NCBI GenBank assembly: GCA_001314865.1 | Contig: LJZR01000002.1 | Coordinates: 248,001-312,000, forward strand | Length of the DNA stretch: 64,000 nt | DNA from: Phormidesmis priestleyi Ana | GTDB lineage: Bacteria > Cyanobacteriota > Cyanobacteriia > Phormidesmidales > Phormidesmidaceae | Reading direction: 5' to 3' | In this document: positions 41,811-50,725 of the stretch, piece after piece | Layout of the letters: each line of letters opens with the position of its first letter | Position numbering within the stretch: position 1 is the stretch's first letter | The notes under the pieces: model-generated | The model's input: the letters and a program-made list of their open reading frames with translations, nothing else | Told to the model about the DNA's origin: nothing | Database searches by the model: none | Made by a program: the position numbers and the translations under genes

Positions 41811-44003
41811 TTAAGGTGTTTCAGCAGGCGCTAAATTTACGAGCGAATCCAGCTGCCAGTATTCGTCGGTACTAGAAGTTGTGCTGCCAAAGCCGCGAAT
41901 GGTGCCTAGGTAGCTTTTGACCGTTTGGAAGAAGGGCTCGTCGGGAGCGATTTGCAGCCATTGAGTCACCCAAGAATAGATCAGCGAAAAGGTAGAACCA
42001 GTGTTGACGTAGCTATAGCCGTTGTTGGGATAGGGCAGTGATTCAGTGGCATTAAGAAAAGTCGGGTACTGATTAATGGGCTCAAAGGCAGTGGCGTTGA
42101 GCAGCTGACTCATTGCGCCAGCGCCGGAGGTCACAATCAAGGTGTCTTCGGAGACCCATTCATGGCTGAGGTAGCTGGTGGCAAAGTCGCCGACTAGACT
42201 ATCGAGGGTATCGAGGGCTGTTTGGGCGGTGGGGCGATCGCTCGTTTGAACCGCAATGCCTATTTCTAGCCCTGTGCCTGGGGCAAAGCTATTGACTGCA
42301 CCGCGACTGCTGGGAAAAAAGAACAGCACAAACTCTCGATCCATCCAGCCAATTAGCTCGCTATCAAGATCTAAACCAGTGAGCAAAGAAACCGTACTGC
42401 GTGCCTGCGCCAGAAAATCGCGCGTAAGGGGGTTAAGGGATAAGCTGTTCGCAATTTGCCTCCACAGCCCAGCAACATCGCGACCGCTGCTAAGGGCAAA
42501 GGTCGGCGCAGGAACAAAGCTCAAGGCGGAGTCGGCATAGGGCAAATCAGGTGTTTCCGCGGTACGAATCAGCTCGTTGCCGTACACTCTGCCCTGTAGC
42601 CTAATCCCTTCTGTTTGCGGATATACCACAATATCTAGAGAGGTGCCCTTGAGAACATTGGCCGCGAGTAACCGCGTCTCTAGTTGGGTAGATAATGATG
42701 AGGGAGCGGGAAATCCAGGAATCTGTGGCATTCTGGGTAGCCCAGGTGCCGGAAACTGGGCCGCTGGAAAGGTGCCATCAAGGTTGTACTTACTGATTTC
42801 TGAGAGGTTGCTATAAAGGCGCGCGATCGCGCCGGGTTGGGTTGCGTATTGCGATCGCAAAAATAGCTCACTATCGCTCAGCCGAGGATAGTCAAACTGA
42901 CCGTAGTCCAGTAACTCCTTCAACGGCTCAGGCTCTGACGCAAAGATCAAGTAGCCATCTACATAGGCAATGGCCTGTCCCTTAACTTCGTAGGTGTTGT
43001 AGTCAGGTTCGGCCTCAAAAACTTCGGGGCCAGGCAGTAAGAAGCGATCATCCGAACCTAGCGCTTTCAATCCAAGTGCATTTTGCTTCGCAGGTGTATT
43101 TTGCTTCGCCGTTGGGTTTGAGCCAACCTGCGAAAGGTTCAAAAGCTCTTCATGAGGGACTTCCGGCAGATTTTGCCAATTGTCATTAGGGTCACCCCAG
43201 CCCTGGTCGCTAAAGGTTTCGGTGCGTGACGGCCATACCCATAGCTGTGCGCCCAAATAGGTGCTCTTTTCAGGCAACTCTGGCCGAGAGGTTTCAAGTG
43301 CCGCTAGATACGACTCTATAGCGGCTCCATCGGTTACGGGTAGCACCACGAGCATTCGGGTATCAAGGTCTGTTAAGGCAATGCTGCGCGGTGTTTTATC
43401 GGGTAGTGCTGCAATCATTGCCTGATCGCCAATCCAAGGCCGAATATCAGTTTCATAGTCCACTCCCGGTAAGGCAGCTAGAAGGCGAGCCGGATTGATT
43501 GCTCGCTCAGGTTCTTTGAGTCCTTCTTCCTCAACTCCTTCGACTCCTTCGGCTCCTTCGAGTTCTTCGTGCCCTTCAAGCCCTTCGAAGGCAGCTGTGT
43601 AAGCTTTAAACGTAGTAAAGGCCATATTAAACAGCTCGTACTGCGCTAACGCATCCCAATCGGCTTGCTTTGTAGAGAGAAAAATCGCCATCGGGGTATT
43701 GGCTGGCAAAATGTGAACCAGCTGACGATGAGCAGCCAGTTTCTCTGCGTCATAGCCTAGTTCCCCGGTTTCAGTGGCTTCACCGGCTTCCCTGGCTTCC
43801 CTGACTTCCTTGGCTTCAACCGCGATACCCATCGGGGCTGCTACGATGCCCAGCGCCAAAGAGAGACAAATTGCCAGCGTTACACGACATTTTTGAGGAA
43901 TGCCTCTAGGCTGACGAAAAGCTGCTGTTTGAAAAGGCTGGAAAGAGCGGGCCATGTCCGCGAAAATCATGCTTAAGAACCGAGGGGTTGAATCATCAAT
44001 CAT
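41811..44003 (-). CDS. DUF3352-type envelope protein
   Basis: 730 aa. A hydrophobic N-terminal segment (VTLAICLSLALGIVAAPMGIA) may be a signal or anchor. AAHRQLVHILPANTPMAIFLSTKQAD, IRPWIGDQAMIAALPD and YVDGYLIFASEPEPLKELLD are characteristic of the cyanobacterial DUF3352 family, whose function is unknown. Region 115-145 is a Glu/Gly-rich segment with short repeats (EGLEGHEELEGAEGVEGVEEE). The start may be ATG 44003 or an internal Met (MARSFQPFQ at 43955). Divergent from the next genes by 180 bp. Confidence 0.82.
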   Translation of the reverse strand: MIDDSTPRFLSMIFADMARSFQPFQTAAFRQPRGIPQKCRVTLAICLSLALGIVAAPMGIAVEAKEVREAREAGEATETGELGYDAEKLAAHRQLVHILPANTPMAIFLSTKQADWDALAQYELFNMAFTTFKAYTAAFEGLEGHEELEGAEGVEGVEEEGLKEPERAINPARLLAALPGVDYETDIRPWIGDQAMIAALPDKTPRSIALTDLDTRMLVVLPVTDGAAIESYLAALETSRPELPEKSTYLGAQLWVWPSRTETFSDQGWGDPNDNWQNLPEVPHEELLNLSQVGSNPTAKQNTPAKQNALGLKALGSDDRFLLPGPEVFEAEPDYNTYEVKGQAIAYVDGYLIFASEPEPLKELLDYGQFDYPRLSDSELFLRSQYATQPGAIARLYSNLSEISKYNLDGTFPAAQFPAPGLPRMPQIPGFPAPSSLSTQLETRLLAANVLKGTSLDIVVYPQTEGIRLQGRVYGNELIRTAETPDLPYADSALSFVPAPTFALSSGRDVAGLWRQIANSLSLNPLTRDFLAQARSTVSLLTGLDLDSELIGWMDREFVLFFFPSSRGAVNSFAPGTGLEIGIAVQTSDRPTAQTALDTLDSLVGDFATSYLSHEWVSEDTLIVTSGAGAMSQLLNATAFEPINQYPTFLNATESLPYPNNGYSYVNTGSTFSLIYSWVTQWLQIAPDEPFFQTVKSYLGTIRGFGSTTSSTDEYWQLDSLVNLAPAETP

Positions 44004-44185
44004 TATTTCAATAAACCTAAAGCGTTCACATCAATTTCATGTATTTGGTACGCCAATTTGACTTGAATTTTCGTATTTCGGCTTTTAGCAGTTAACTGCT
44101 TTGTTTGCGTACAATCTAAGACAGCTTTTAAGACATAACACAGCTTGAGATGTCGCCCCAAAACGTTTGAGAGAGGATGTTGGCA

Positions 44186-44404
44186 ATGGGTAAAGGTCAG
44201 TTGAAGACAGTCGCGCTACTTGCTTTTTATAAGGCTCAGCCCGTTATCCGCGCTCAAGCACCTGCTATTTACAATATGGCTGAGCGTCTCGCCCGAAAAG
44301 CCGAAATTCCGATACCGGCTGTGTACTTGGTTCCTCGCTCAGCTGCCATCCACTTTCTTAATAGATTTGTATCCCTAGAGTCTAAACCCCAATACTCCAC
44401 GTAA
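44186..44404 (+). pseudogene. Possible remnant of an M48/HtpX-type protease N-terminus
   Basis: 72 aa from ATG 44186, which has AGAGAGGA eight bases upstream; an in-frame ATG three codons earlier is also possible. QAPAIYNMAERLARKAEIPIP followed by AVYLVPRSAA resembles the segment just before the metal site in HtpX-like M48 proteases, but the frame ends before any HExxH. It may be a decayed gene end or a real short protein. It sits 25 bp before the dikinase fusion gene on the same strand, so it could be its leader ORF. Confidence 0.4.
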
Positions 44405-44429
44405 AATTACCAACAACAGCGACTCACTT

Positions 44430-47400
44430 ATGGATCAAGTCCTCGGCGCACTCCTTATTTTCACCCTAGTGCCTCTGCTCGGCGCACTCCCCCTGACGGG
44501 TTGGATAGTCCGCCTCCTTACTGGCAAACAACTTGCTACCCTAGGCACTGGCAACACCAGCGTGTCAGCCGCCTTTTACCACGGTGGCACCCTTCCAGGC
44601 ATATTTTCTGTCACCGCCGAAGCGCTTAAAGGCATCGCCGCCGTTGTAATCGCCCGCTACTTTTTTGGCAGTGACGCCATTTGGCCTGTCCTCTCTCTCA
44701 TATTTTTAGTGATGGGCCGCTACTGGGGGAGCCAAGGTGCTGGCACTACCAACGTTGCTTGGGGCTTTTTGGCCTACGATCCGATCGTGGCTGGGCTGAC
44801 TTTTCTGATTAGCTTTATTGGGTTTACCCTTTTGCGAATGCGCGATCAGGGCCGACTGTTTGTGCTGGTTCTCATGCCTGTGCTGACTGCGTTGCGCCAT
44901 CCTACCGACGGTATGCGCGTCTTAATTGTGGCCTGCCTGTCAGGTGTTGTAGCCTGGATATATCACAAAATACCCGACGACTTAGATTTACCGATTGCCA
45001 ACAGTACTGGAGAGTCTCGGCGCATGTTTCGATTTTTTCAGGGCGATCGCGCCTTAAAGTCCCTCAACACCCGATTGAGCCCCAAAGATGTCGGCGAAAA
45101 AGCAGCCACCCTTTCTGAGCTGCACTACTGGGGCTACCCGGTTCCACCAGGATATGTCATCGCGGCAGGCGACGACCCGGCTGCGCTTATTGCCACTGTG
45201 TTTCCTGGCATTGCCAACCCCATGGACAATGTCACTCACGATCAAAAAGTTGTCGCCCGTTCCTCGGCCCTTGGCGAAGACTCGCTGACCTCATCAGCCG
45301 CAGGCCAGTATGTTTCTGTCACTAATATCACCAGCCCTGCTGCCCTAGAGCAAGCCATTATTGCCTGCTTTAAAGCCTACAACGCACCTAGCGCCGTTCG
45401 CTACCGACAGTCGCGCAATTTGCCCGAAGGCAAAATGAATGTCCTGGTGCAGCCCCATATCTCAGGGCTTTATTCTGGCGTCGCCTTTAGCCGCGACCCC
45501 ATGGCTCATGCAGGCGATGTTGTTGTCATAGAAGCTTTGCCTGGAGAAGCCAGCCAAGTCGTCTCTGGCAAAATAACGCCCGAGCGCTACCAGGTGGTTG
45601 TCTCTGATGTGTTAGATGCCGCTTTTGGTTCTTCTAAGAATGATTCGGATGTCTCGGATGTCTCGGATGACTCGGATGCCTCGAAGAACTCATGGCAGAT
45701 GCCCTCAGATCTGGCTTTGCCGGTCACGGGCAAAGGGAAAACGCCTACCGATTTGATTCAACAGGTCGCCTATCTGGCCCGCCATCTTGAAAATCGCTTT
45801 CATGGTATTCCACAAGATATTGAGTGGAGCTTTGATGGTCAGCAGCTTTGGGTGTTACAGAGCCGCCCTATTACGACCTTGCTGCCGATTTGGACCCGGA
45901 AAATTGCTGCTGAGGTCATTCCGGGCGTGATTCGTCCGCTTACTTGGTCTATCAACCGACCGCTCACTTGTGGCGTATGGGGCGATTTATTTACGACTGT
46001 TCTGAAAGACCGGGCGGCGGATATTGATTTTTCGCAAACGGCAACGCTGCACTATATGCGAGCGTACTTTAACGCGACTTTGCTCGGCGATATTTTTATT
46101 CGGATGGGTCTGCCGCCCGAGAGTCTAGACTTTTTGACGCGGGGAGCTAAGTTTAGCCGTCCGCCTTTGGGTGTGACGCTGAAAAATGCGCCTGGACTTT
46201 TCCGACTGCTGGGTCAGGAGATGAGTTTGCCGCGTCAGTTCGCTCGGGTTAACACGGCTGAATTTGCCCCAGCATTAAAGAAACTGCAAAACGAGCCGAT
46301 CAAAGATTTGTCTTTAGGCGCGATCGCCCCACGAATCGAAACAATCCTAGCGTTGCTAACACAGGTAACCTATTACAACATCATGGCGCCGTTGAGTTTG
46401 GCCCTGCGACAGGCCCTATTCAAGGTGGATTTGGCGACCTTAGACAACGCTCAAAGTCCTGAGATAATGGCCGTAGAAGCGCTCAAAAAGATGGCCGACG
46501 ATGTGCGATCGCTGCTGCCCCAGCTAGGCCTCCATTCCCTCTCAGACGATATCTCAGGCAACGCCGTTTGCACGCCGCCCAATAACAGCGCTTCGCTATT
46601 CGCCGCCCTTTCCGAACATCCAGAAGGCCATCGCGTATTCAATCAGCTCGATCAGTTTTTAGACGAATACGGCTATCTGAGCGATGTTGCGACCGACATC
46701 GCGGTTCCAACCTGGCGCGAGTCCCCCCAGCCCGTTCGCGAGCTGTTAGCTCAGTATCTGTTTAATTCAGAGCCCAGCCAGTCAAAAACCAGCCAGTCAA
46801 AAACCAGCCAGTCAACACCTAAAAATAACGGATCTACCAGCGGATCTGGTTGGCGCTACCGGCAGGTGCAGGCCCGACTCAATCTCAAAGGCCAAGTCGC
46901 AGAAGTGTACAACCGACTACTGGCAGCATTACGAAGCTGCTTTGTAGAAATAGAAAGTCGTTGGTTAACAGCCGGATGGCTCGAAGCTCAAGGCGATATT
47001 TTCTTTTTGAGCTGGGATGATATTCGCGCTCAACTGCTGGCTGCGACCGCTCAACCGGATGAAAGCATGCGATCGCCGACAGAAATGTCACAAGCACCGT
47101 TGATGGAACCGCCCACAGACCCGTACGAAGCCCTCCGCCTCAAAATTGTGCTGGAGAAAGCGCATTGGCAAAGGCAACAGGGCACAAGAGTGCCTAGCCT
47201 GGTGTACGGAAATACCCCACCGCCGCTGGCCTCATCTACCGTCACTACTAATACCCTTCCGACGATATCTTCGGGTACGCTACAGGGGATTGGTGCGAGC
47301 AACGGATGCGTAGAAGGGACGATTTGCGTGCTAGAAGCCCTACCAGAATCGGCAATCGATATTAATGCTCAGACCATTCTAGTGGTTCCCTACACCGATG

Positions 47401-47636
47401 CTGGATGGTCTCCGCTACTGGCCCGCATTGGGGGCCTGATTGCGGAAGTGGGCGGCCAACTCTCTCATGGTGCAATTATTGCGCGTGAATATGGCATTCC
47501 TGCTGTTATGGACGTTAGCAACGCAACCCATCGGCTCAAAACGGGCCAGCGGGTACGGATTGACGGGCAACGTGGCACAATCGAAATCTTATCGATTCCT
47601 TGTAAGCAGTTGGGCGATCGCCCCAACCAACCTTAA
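44430..47636 (+). CDS. PlsY-like membrane domain fused to a PEP-synthase/rifampicin-phosphotransferase-like dikinase
   Basis: 1068 aa. Residues 1-185 are a multi-helix domain resembling PlsY, the acyl-phosphate G3P acyltransferase (GTGNTSVSAAFYHGG, GRYWGSQGAGTTN, LRHPTDGMR), but the glycine-lysine phosphate motif of true PlsY is missing. Residues about 207-480 are a PPDK/PEP-synthase ATP-binding domain (SPKDVGEKAATLSEL, VARSSALGEDS). A middle region (WTRKIAAEVIPGVIRPLTWS onward) resembles rifampicin phosphotransferase. Residues about 950-1060 are the swivelling phosphohistidine domain, with the His in GGQLSHGAIIARE (about 1012). Substrate unknown. Two low-complexity inserts come from 9- and 15-bp repeats. 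The downstream neighbour is a lipase-like hydrolase. Confidence 0.85.
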   Translation: MDQVLGALLIFTLVPLLGALPLTGWIVRLLTGKQLATLGTGNTSVSAAFYHGGTLPGIFSVTAEALKGIAAVVIARYFFGSDAIWPVLSLIFLVMGRYWGSQGAGTTNVAWGFLAYDPIVAGLTFLISFIGFTLLRMRDQGRLFVLVLMPVLTALRHPTDGMRVLIVACLSGVVAWIYHKIPDDLDLPIANSTGESRRMFRFFQGDRALKSLNTRLSPKDVGEKAATLSELHYWGYPVPPGYVIAAGDDPAALIATVFPGIANPMDNVTHDQKVVARSSALGEDSLTSSAAGQYVSVTNITSPAALEQAIIACFKAYNAPSAVRYRQSRNLPEGKMNVLVQPHISGLYSGVAFSRDPMAHAGDVVVIEALPGEASQVVSGKITPERYQVVVSDVLDAAFGSSKNDSDVSDVSDDSDASKNSWQMPSDLALPVTGKGKTPTDLIQQVAYLARHLENRFHGIPQDIEWSFDGQQLWVLQSRPITTLLPIWTRKIAAEVIPGVIRPLTWSINRPLTCGVWGDLFTTVLKDRAADIDFSQTATLHYMRAYFNATLLGDIFIRMGLPPESLDFLTRGAKFSRPPLGVTLKNAPGLFRLLGQEMSLPRQFARVNTAEFAPALKKLQNEPIKDLSLGAIAPRIETILALLTQVTYYNIMAPLSLALRQALFKVDLATLDNAQSPEIMAVEALKKMADDVRSLLPQLGLHSLSDDISGNAVCTPPNNSASLFAALSEHPEGHRVFNQLDQFLDEYGYLSDVATDIAVPTWRESPQPVRELLAQYLFNSEPSQSKTSQSKTSQSTPKNNGSTSGSGWRYRQVQARLNLKGQVAEVYNRLLAALRSCFVEIESRWLTAGWLEAQGDIFFLSWDDIRAQLLAATAQPDESMRSPTEMSQAPLMEPPTDPYEALRLKIVLEKAHWQRQQGTRVPSLVYGNTPPPLASSTVTTNTLPTISSGTLQGIGASNGCVEGTICVLEALPESAIDINAQTILVVPYTDAGWSPLLARIGGLIAEVGGQLSHGAIIAREYGIPAVMDVSNATHRLKTGQRVRIDGQRGTIEILSIPCKQLGDRPNQP
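46776..46820. repeat. 15-bp in-frame repeat in the dikinase fusion gene, 3 units
   Basis: AGCCAGTCAAAAACC occurs twice plus a diverged copy, encoding SQSKT repeats between domains. Confidence 0.93.
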
Positions 47637-47668
47637 AAGCTCCCTATTAAAGTCATTGCACGGCATCT

Positions 47669-47710
47669 TGCACACCGCATACTGCACACCGCATACCGCA
47701 CACCCCATAC
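47669..47710. repeat. 14-bp tandem array, 3 units
   Basis: TGCACACCGCATAC occurs twice plus one changed copy, filling the gap between the dikinase fusion and the hydrolase gene. Confidence 0.95.
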
Positions 47711-47732
47711 TGTGCTTCTCCTTGTAGCCGTC

Positions 47733-48713
47733 ATGAACTCTGCTCAAACACACTCACCCGTGGCCCATCAAGGCATCTTTACCGGCTCCAATGCACTCCA
47801 GCTCTTTTATCAAAGCTGGTATCCCAACTTGGCAACGGCCCTGCCTTCTAACGCTGTCGCTGTAAAAGGTGTTTTAGTGCTGGTTCACGGCTTAGGCGAG
47901 CATTCTGGTCGCTATTGCAATGTGGTAAAAGCACTCACCGCAGCCGGATACGCAGTGTACGCTTTTGACAACCAGGGCCATGGCAGGTCGGAAGGGCAGC
48001 GCGGACATATTAATCGCTGGCAAGACTATCGCAATAACATTCGCTACTTTTTACAGCTGGTTCGGCAGCAGGAGCCCACCGCACCGCTTTTTTTGATGGG
48101 CCATAGTCTAGGAGGGTTGATTGTGCTGGACTATGTTTTACGCAGCAGCGCTTTACGCAGCGACGGCACAGCCTTGTCAAATCAAGATCACCCCCAAGAA
48201 CACTCAGAAGCTTCCGGGTCTGAGTTTGCTGCGCTCAACCTTGTTGGCATTGTGGTGAGTGCGCCCCCTATTCAACCGGCTAAGGGAACGGCCAGCTCTG
48301 TGCGAATTATGATTGCTCGCCTACTATCGGGCTTATTGCCGCGTTTGCCTTTAAAAATGGGGCTGGATAAAAAGGGCCTCTCTCGTAGTTCAGAAGCAAT
48401 AGAAGACTTGGTTGATGACCCACTCATTCACCCTTATGTAACGCTGCGCTGGGGCAGCGAAACCCTCAAAACAATTGCCTGGGTAAAGGCCAATATTGAT
48501 CGACTATGTCTGCCGATTCTGCTGACACATGGCGATGCTGACCCTATCATTGCGCCTGCTGGCAGCTATGAGATATTTCAGCAGATACCAACGCCCAATA
48601 AAACGCTGACTCTGTATCCAGGTAGCTATCATGAGCCCCATAACGATTTGGATGCGGATGTGGTGACCACTGACCTTGTGAACTGGCTCAATAAGTGTGT
48701 CGCTGCTGCTTAA
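47733..48713 (+). CDS. Alpha/beta hydrolase, monoacylglycerol-lipase-like
   Basis: 326 aa of the serine aminopeptidase S33/monoglyceride lipase type. The oxyanion-hole region LVHGLGEHSGRY, the nucleophile elbow MGHSLGG, the acid in THGDADPI and the His in YPGSYHEPHND form the expected catalytic set. An insert around residues 145-165 is rich in Ser, Glu and His. I chose ATG 47733 (MNSAQTHSP); a TTG at 47712 would add seven residues. The gene lies 96 bp after the PlsY-like/dikinase fusion on the same strand, which may point to a shared lipid-related job. Confidence 0.87.
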   Translation: MNSAQTHSPVAHQGIFTGSNALQLFYQSWYPNLATALPSNAVAVKGVLVLVHGLGEHSGRYCNVVKALTAAGYAVYAFDNQGHGRSEGQRGHINRWQDYRNNIRYFLQLVRQQEPTAPLFLMGHSLGGLIVLDYVLRSSALRSDGTALSNQDHPQEHSEASGSEFAALNLVGIVVSAPPIQPAKGTASSVRIMIARLLSGLLPRLPLKMGLDKKGLSRSSEAIEDLVDDPLIHPYVTLRWGSETLKTIAWVKANIDRLCLPILLTHGDADPIIAPAGSYEIFQQIPTPNKTLTLYPGSYHEPHNDLDADVVTTDLVNWLNKCVAAA

Positions 48714-49141
48714 ATCTGGCAAGCTTAAAAAGTCTGCTACTATAGATGCTTGGCCGCGCTCTATTTAATTACGTTAATTACGCGTTTGCGCCAGGAGCGC
48801 TTTATCGCACTGCCCTGCTTTTGAGTCTGTTTGGTGAAATTTATTTCATTAACGGGCCTTATGGGGTTTGCCTTACTTGATAAAATTCGCTTCAAATCTC
48901 GTGAGTCAAACTCCGCAAGAGCTCGTTCAATTGTTCGTTGGTATTGCGATCGCCTTCTTTGGTAGAAGCTGCTTTCGTCAATATTTTTTCTATGATTTTT
49001 GTACGGGCTTTGTAGGGGTTGCTCTAAAAGTCGTTGCTCTTAAGCTCAGCTTGAGCGTAGCTTGGCGGTTTGCCCTTGATGCGCCGTAGCTAGGATAGAG
49101 CATATCAAAACAGTGTGGCTGAGGAGCCAGTGAATTAGCTT
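48714..49141. other. Spacer upstream of the RNA helicase gene
   Basis: About 430 bp. A 73-codon frame exists at 48868-49089 but is not supported by any motif. Long leaders are common before cyanobacterial cold-regulated helicase genes, and this stretch may be one. No hairpin strong enough to call was seen. Confidence 0.45.
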
Positions 49142-50596
49142 ATGTCTTTCGAAAATCTTGGCTTACGGGCCGAACTGTTGCGTGCCGTAGCCGAGCAGGG
49201 TTATACCGATCCAACCCCGATTCAAAAAAAATCTATTCCCATTGTAATTCAGGGCCGCGATGTGATGGCCAGCGCCCAAACTGGTACTGGCAAGACGGCG
49301 GGCTTTACGCTGCCGATGTTGCAGCGCCTTTGCGAGCAGCTTCCCGCTCAGTCACTGCCCGCCCAAGATGCAGCCGCAGAGCCAAGCAGCGCCGCTGTTC
49401 AAGGCAAGCGAGGCACTAAGCCAGTCCTAAGAAAAAAAGGTGATGCCCCTAGCCCGAGTCGAAATGCTGGGCGTCGTCCGATTCGGGCGCTCATTGTCAC
49501 CCCGACTCGGGAGTTAGCGGCTCAAGTGGGCGAAAGTGTTGAGACCTACAGCAAATATTTGCCTATTCGTTCAACGGTTATCTTTGGCGGAGTCAAAATC
49601 AATCCGCAAATTTCTAAAATTCGCCAGGGTGTCGATATTTTAGTCGCTACGCCCGGTCGGTTGTTAGACCATGTCAATCAGCAGACGGTCGATCTCTCTC
49701 AGGTAGAGATTTTGGTGCTAGATGAAGCCGACCGGATGCTGGATATGGGCTTTATCCACGATATTCGTAAAATTTTGACGCTGGTATCTGATGATCGGCA
49801 GACGCTGCTGTACTCAGCGACGTTCTCTCAGCCGATTAAGAAGCTGGCAGATAGCTTTTTGCGATCGCCTGATCTCATCGAAGTTGCCCGCAGCAACGCC
49901 GCCGCCGAAACCGTCGATCAAATCGTATATCCGGTAGATCGCGTTCGTAAAAGCGAGCTGCTTTCATTTATTATCGGCTCCCGCAATTGGCGTCAGGTAC
50001 TGGTGTTTACCCGTACCAAGCATGGCGCTAACCGCCTGACAAAACATCTCCAAAAAGACGGTCTCACCGCCGCCGCAATTCATGGGAACAAAAGCCAAGG
50101 GGCCAGAACCCGCGCCTTAGCCTCCTTTAAAGCGGGCGACATACGCATATTAGTCGCAACCGATATTGCGGCTCGCGGCTTAGATATTGATATGCTGCCT
50201 CACGTTGTGAATTTTGAGCTGCCCAACGTGGCTGAAGACTATGTTCACCGAATTGGTCGAACAGGGCGAGCAGGAAATGAAGGACAGGCTGTTTCGCTGG
50301 TCTGCGTGGATGAAAAGGCGCTACTGAGGAGCATTGAGCGACTGTTAAAAAAAGACATCCCGAAAGAGATTATTCCAGGCTACGAGCCTGATCTTTCAAT
50401 TCCACCCGAGCCGATTCCGAATGGACGCAACGGTGTGGGCGGCGGCCAATCTCGGGGTGGAAATCAAAGACGCTCAGACAGCCGATCTTCTGCTAGTAAG
50501 GCTTCGCCAGCGCGTGGGTCTAGGCCCAGCACCTCAAAAAGTGCCGCGCCGAAGGGCACCAAGTCAAAACCCACGCTTAAAAGCCGGCGTCCTTAG
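49142..50596 (+). CDS. DEAD-box RNA helicase, RhlE-like
   Basis: ATP-dependent RNA unwinding enzyme, probably acting in ribosome assembly, mRNA turnover or cold adaptation. The motifs occur in order: Q motif ([10 protein letters not shown]), [31 protein letters not shown], and [10 protein letters not shown]. An insert between motifs I and Ia (about residues 73-110) and a basic Ser/Arg/Lys-rich C-terminal tail of about 60 residues are visible; the tail probably binds RNA. 484 aa from ATG 49142. Confidence 0.94.
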   Translation: MSFENLGLRAELLRAVAEQGYTDPTPIQKKSIPIVIQGRDVMASAQTGTGKTAGFTLPMLQRLCEQLPAQSLPAQDAAAEPSSAAVQGKRGTKPVLRKKGDAPSPSRNAGRRPIRALIVTPTRELAAQVGESVETYSKYLPIRSTVIFGGVKINPQISKIRQGVDILVATPGRLLDHVNQQTVDLSQVEILVLDEADRMLDMGFIHDIRKILTLVSDDRQTLLYSATFSQPIKKLADSFLRSPDLIEVARSNAAAETVDQIVYPVDRVRKSELLSFIIGSRNWRQVLVFTRTKHGANRLTKHLQKDGLTAAAIHGNKSQGARTRALASFKAGDIRILVATDIAARGLDIDMLPHVVNFELPNVAEDYVHRIGRTGRAGNEGQAVSLVCVDEKALLRSIERLLKKDIPKEIIPGYEPDLSIPPEPIPNGRNGVGGGQSRGGNQRRSDSRSSASKASPARGSRPSTSKSAAPKGTKSKPTLKSRRP

Positions 50597-50651
50597 GCAG
50601 GCAATCTGTACGCGTAACGCTCAGCCAAATGACAGTGCCATCATCAGTTTG

Positions 50652-50684
50652 GAAATCAGTCTGAAATCAGTCTGAAATCAGTTT
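50652..50684. repeat. 11-bp tandem array, 3 units
   Basis: GAAATCAGTCT occurs twice and once changed, between the convergent helicase and acs genes. Confidence 0.93.
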
Positions 50685-50725
50685 GCAATTGATGATGGCA
50701 ATCTAAATCCACGCCCTACTAGTGC

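Noticed and set aside
48868-49089. 73-codon plus-strand frame before the helicase gene
   Set aside because: No motif, no clear ribosome-binding site and no recognisable composition; more likely a leader region.
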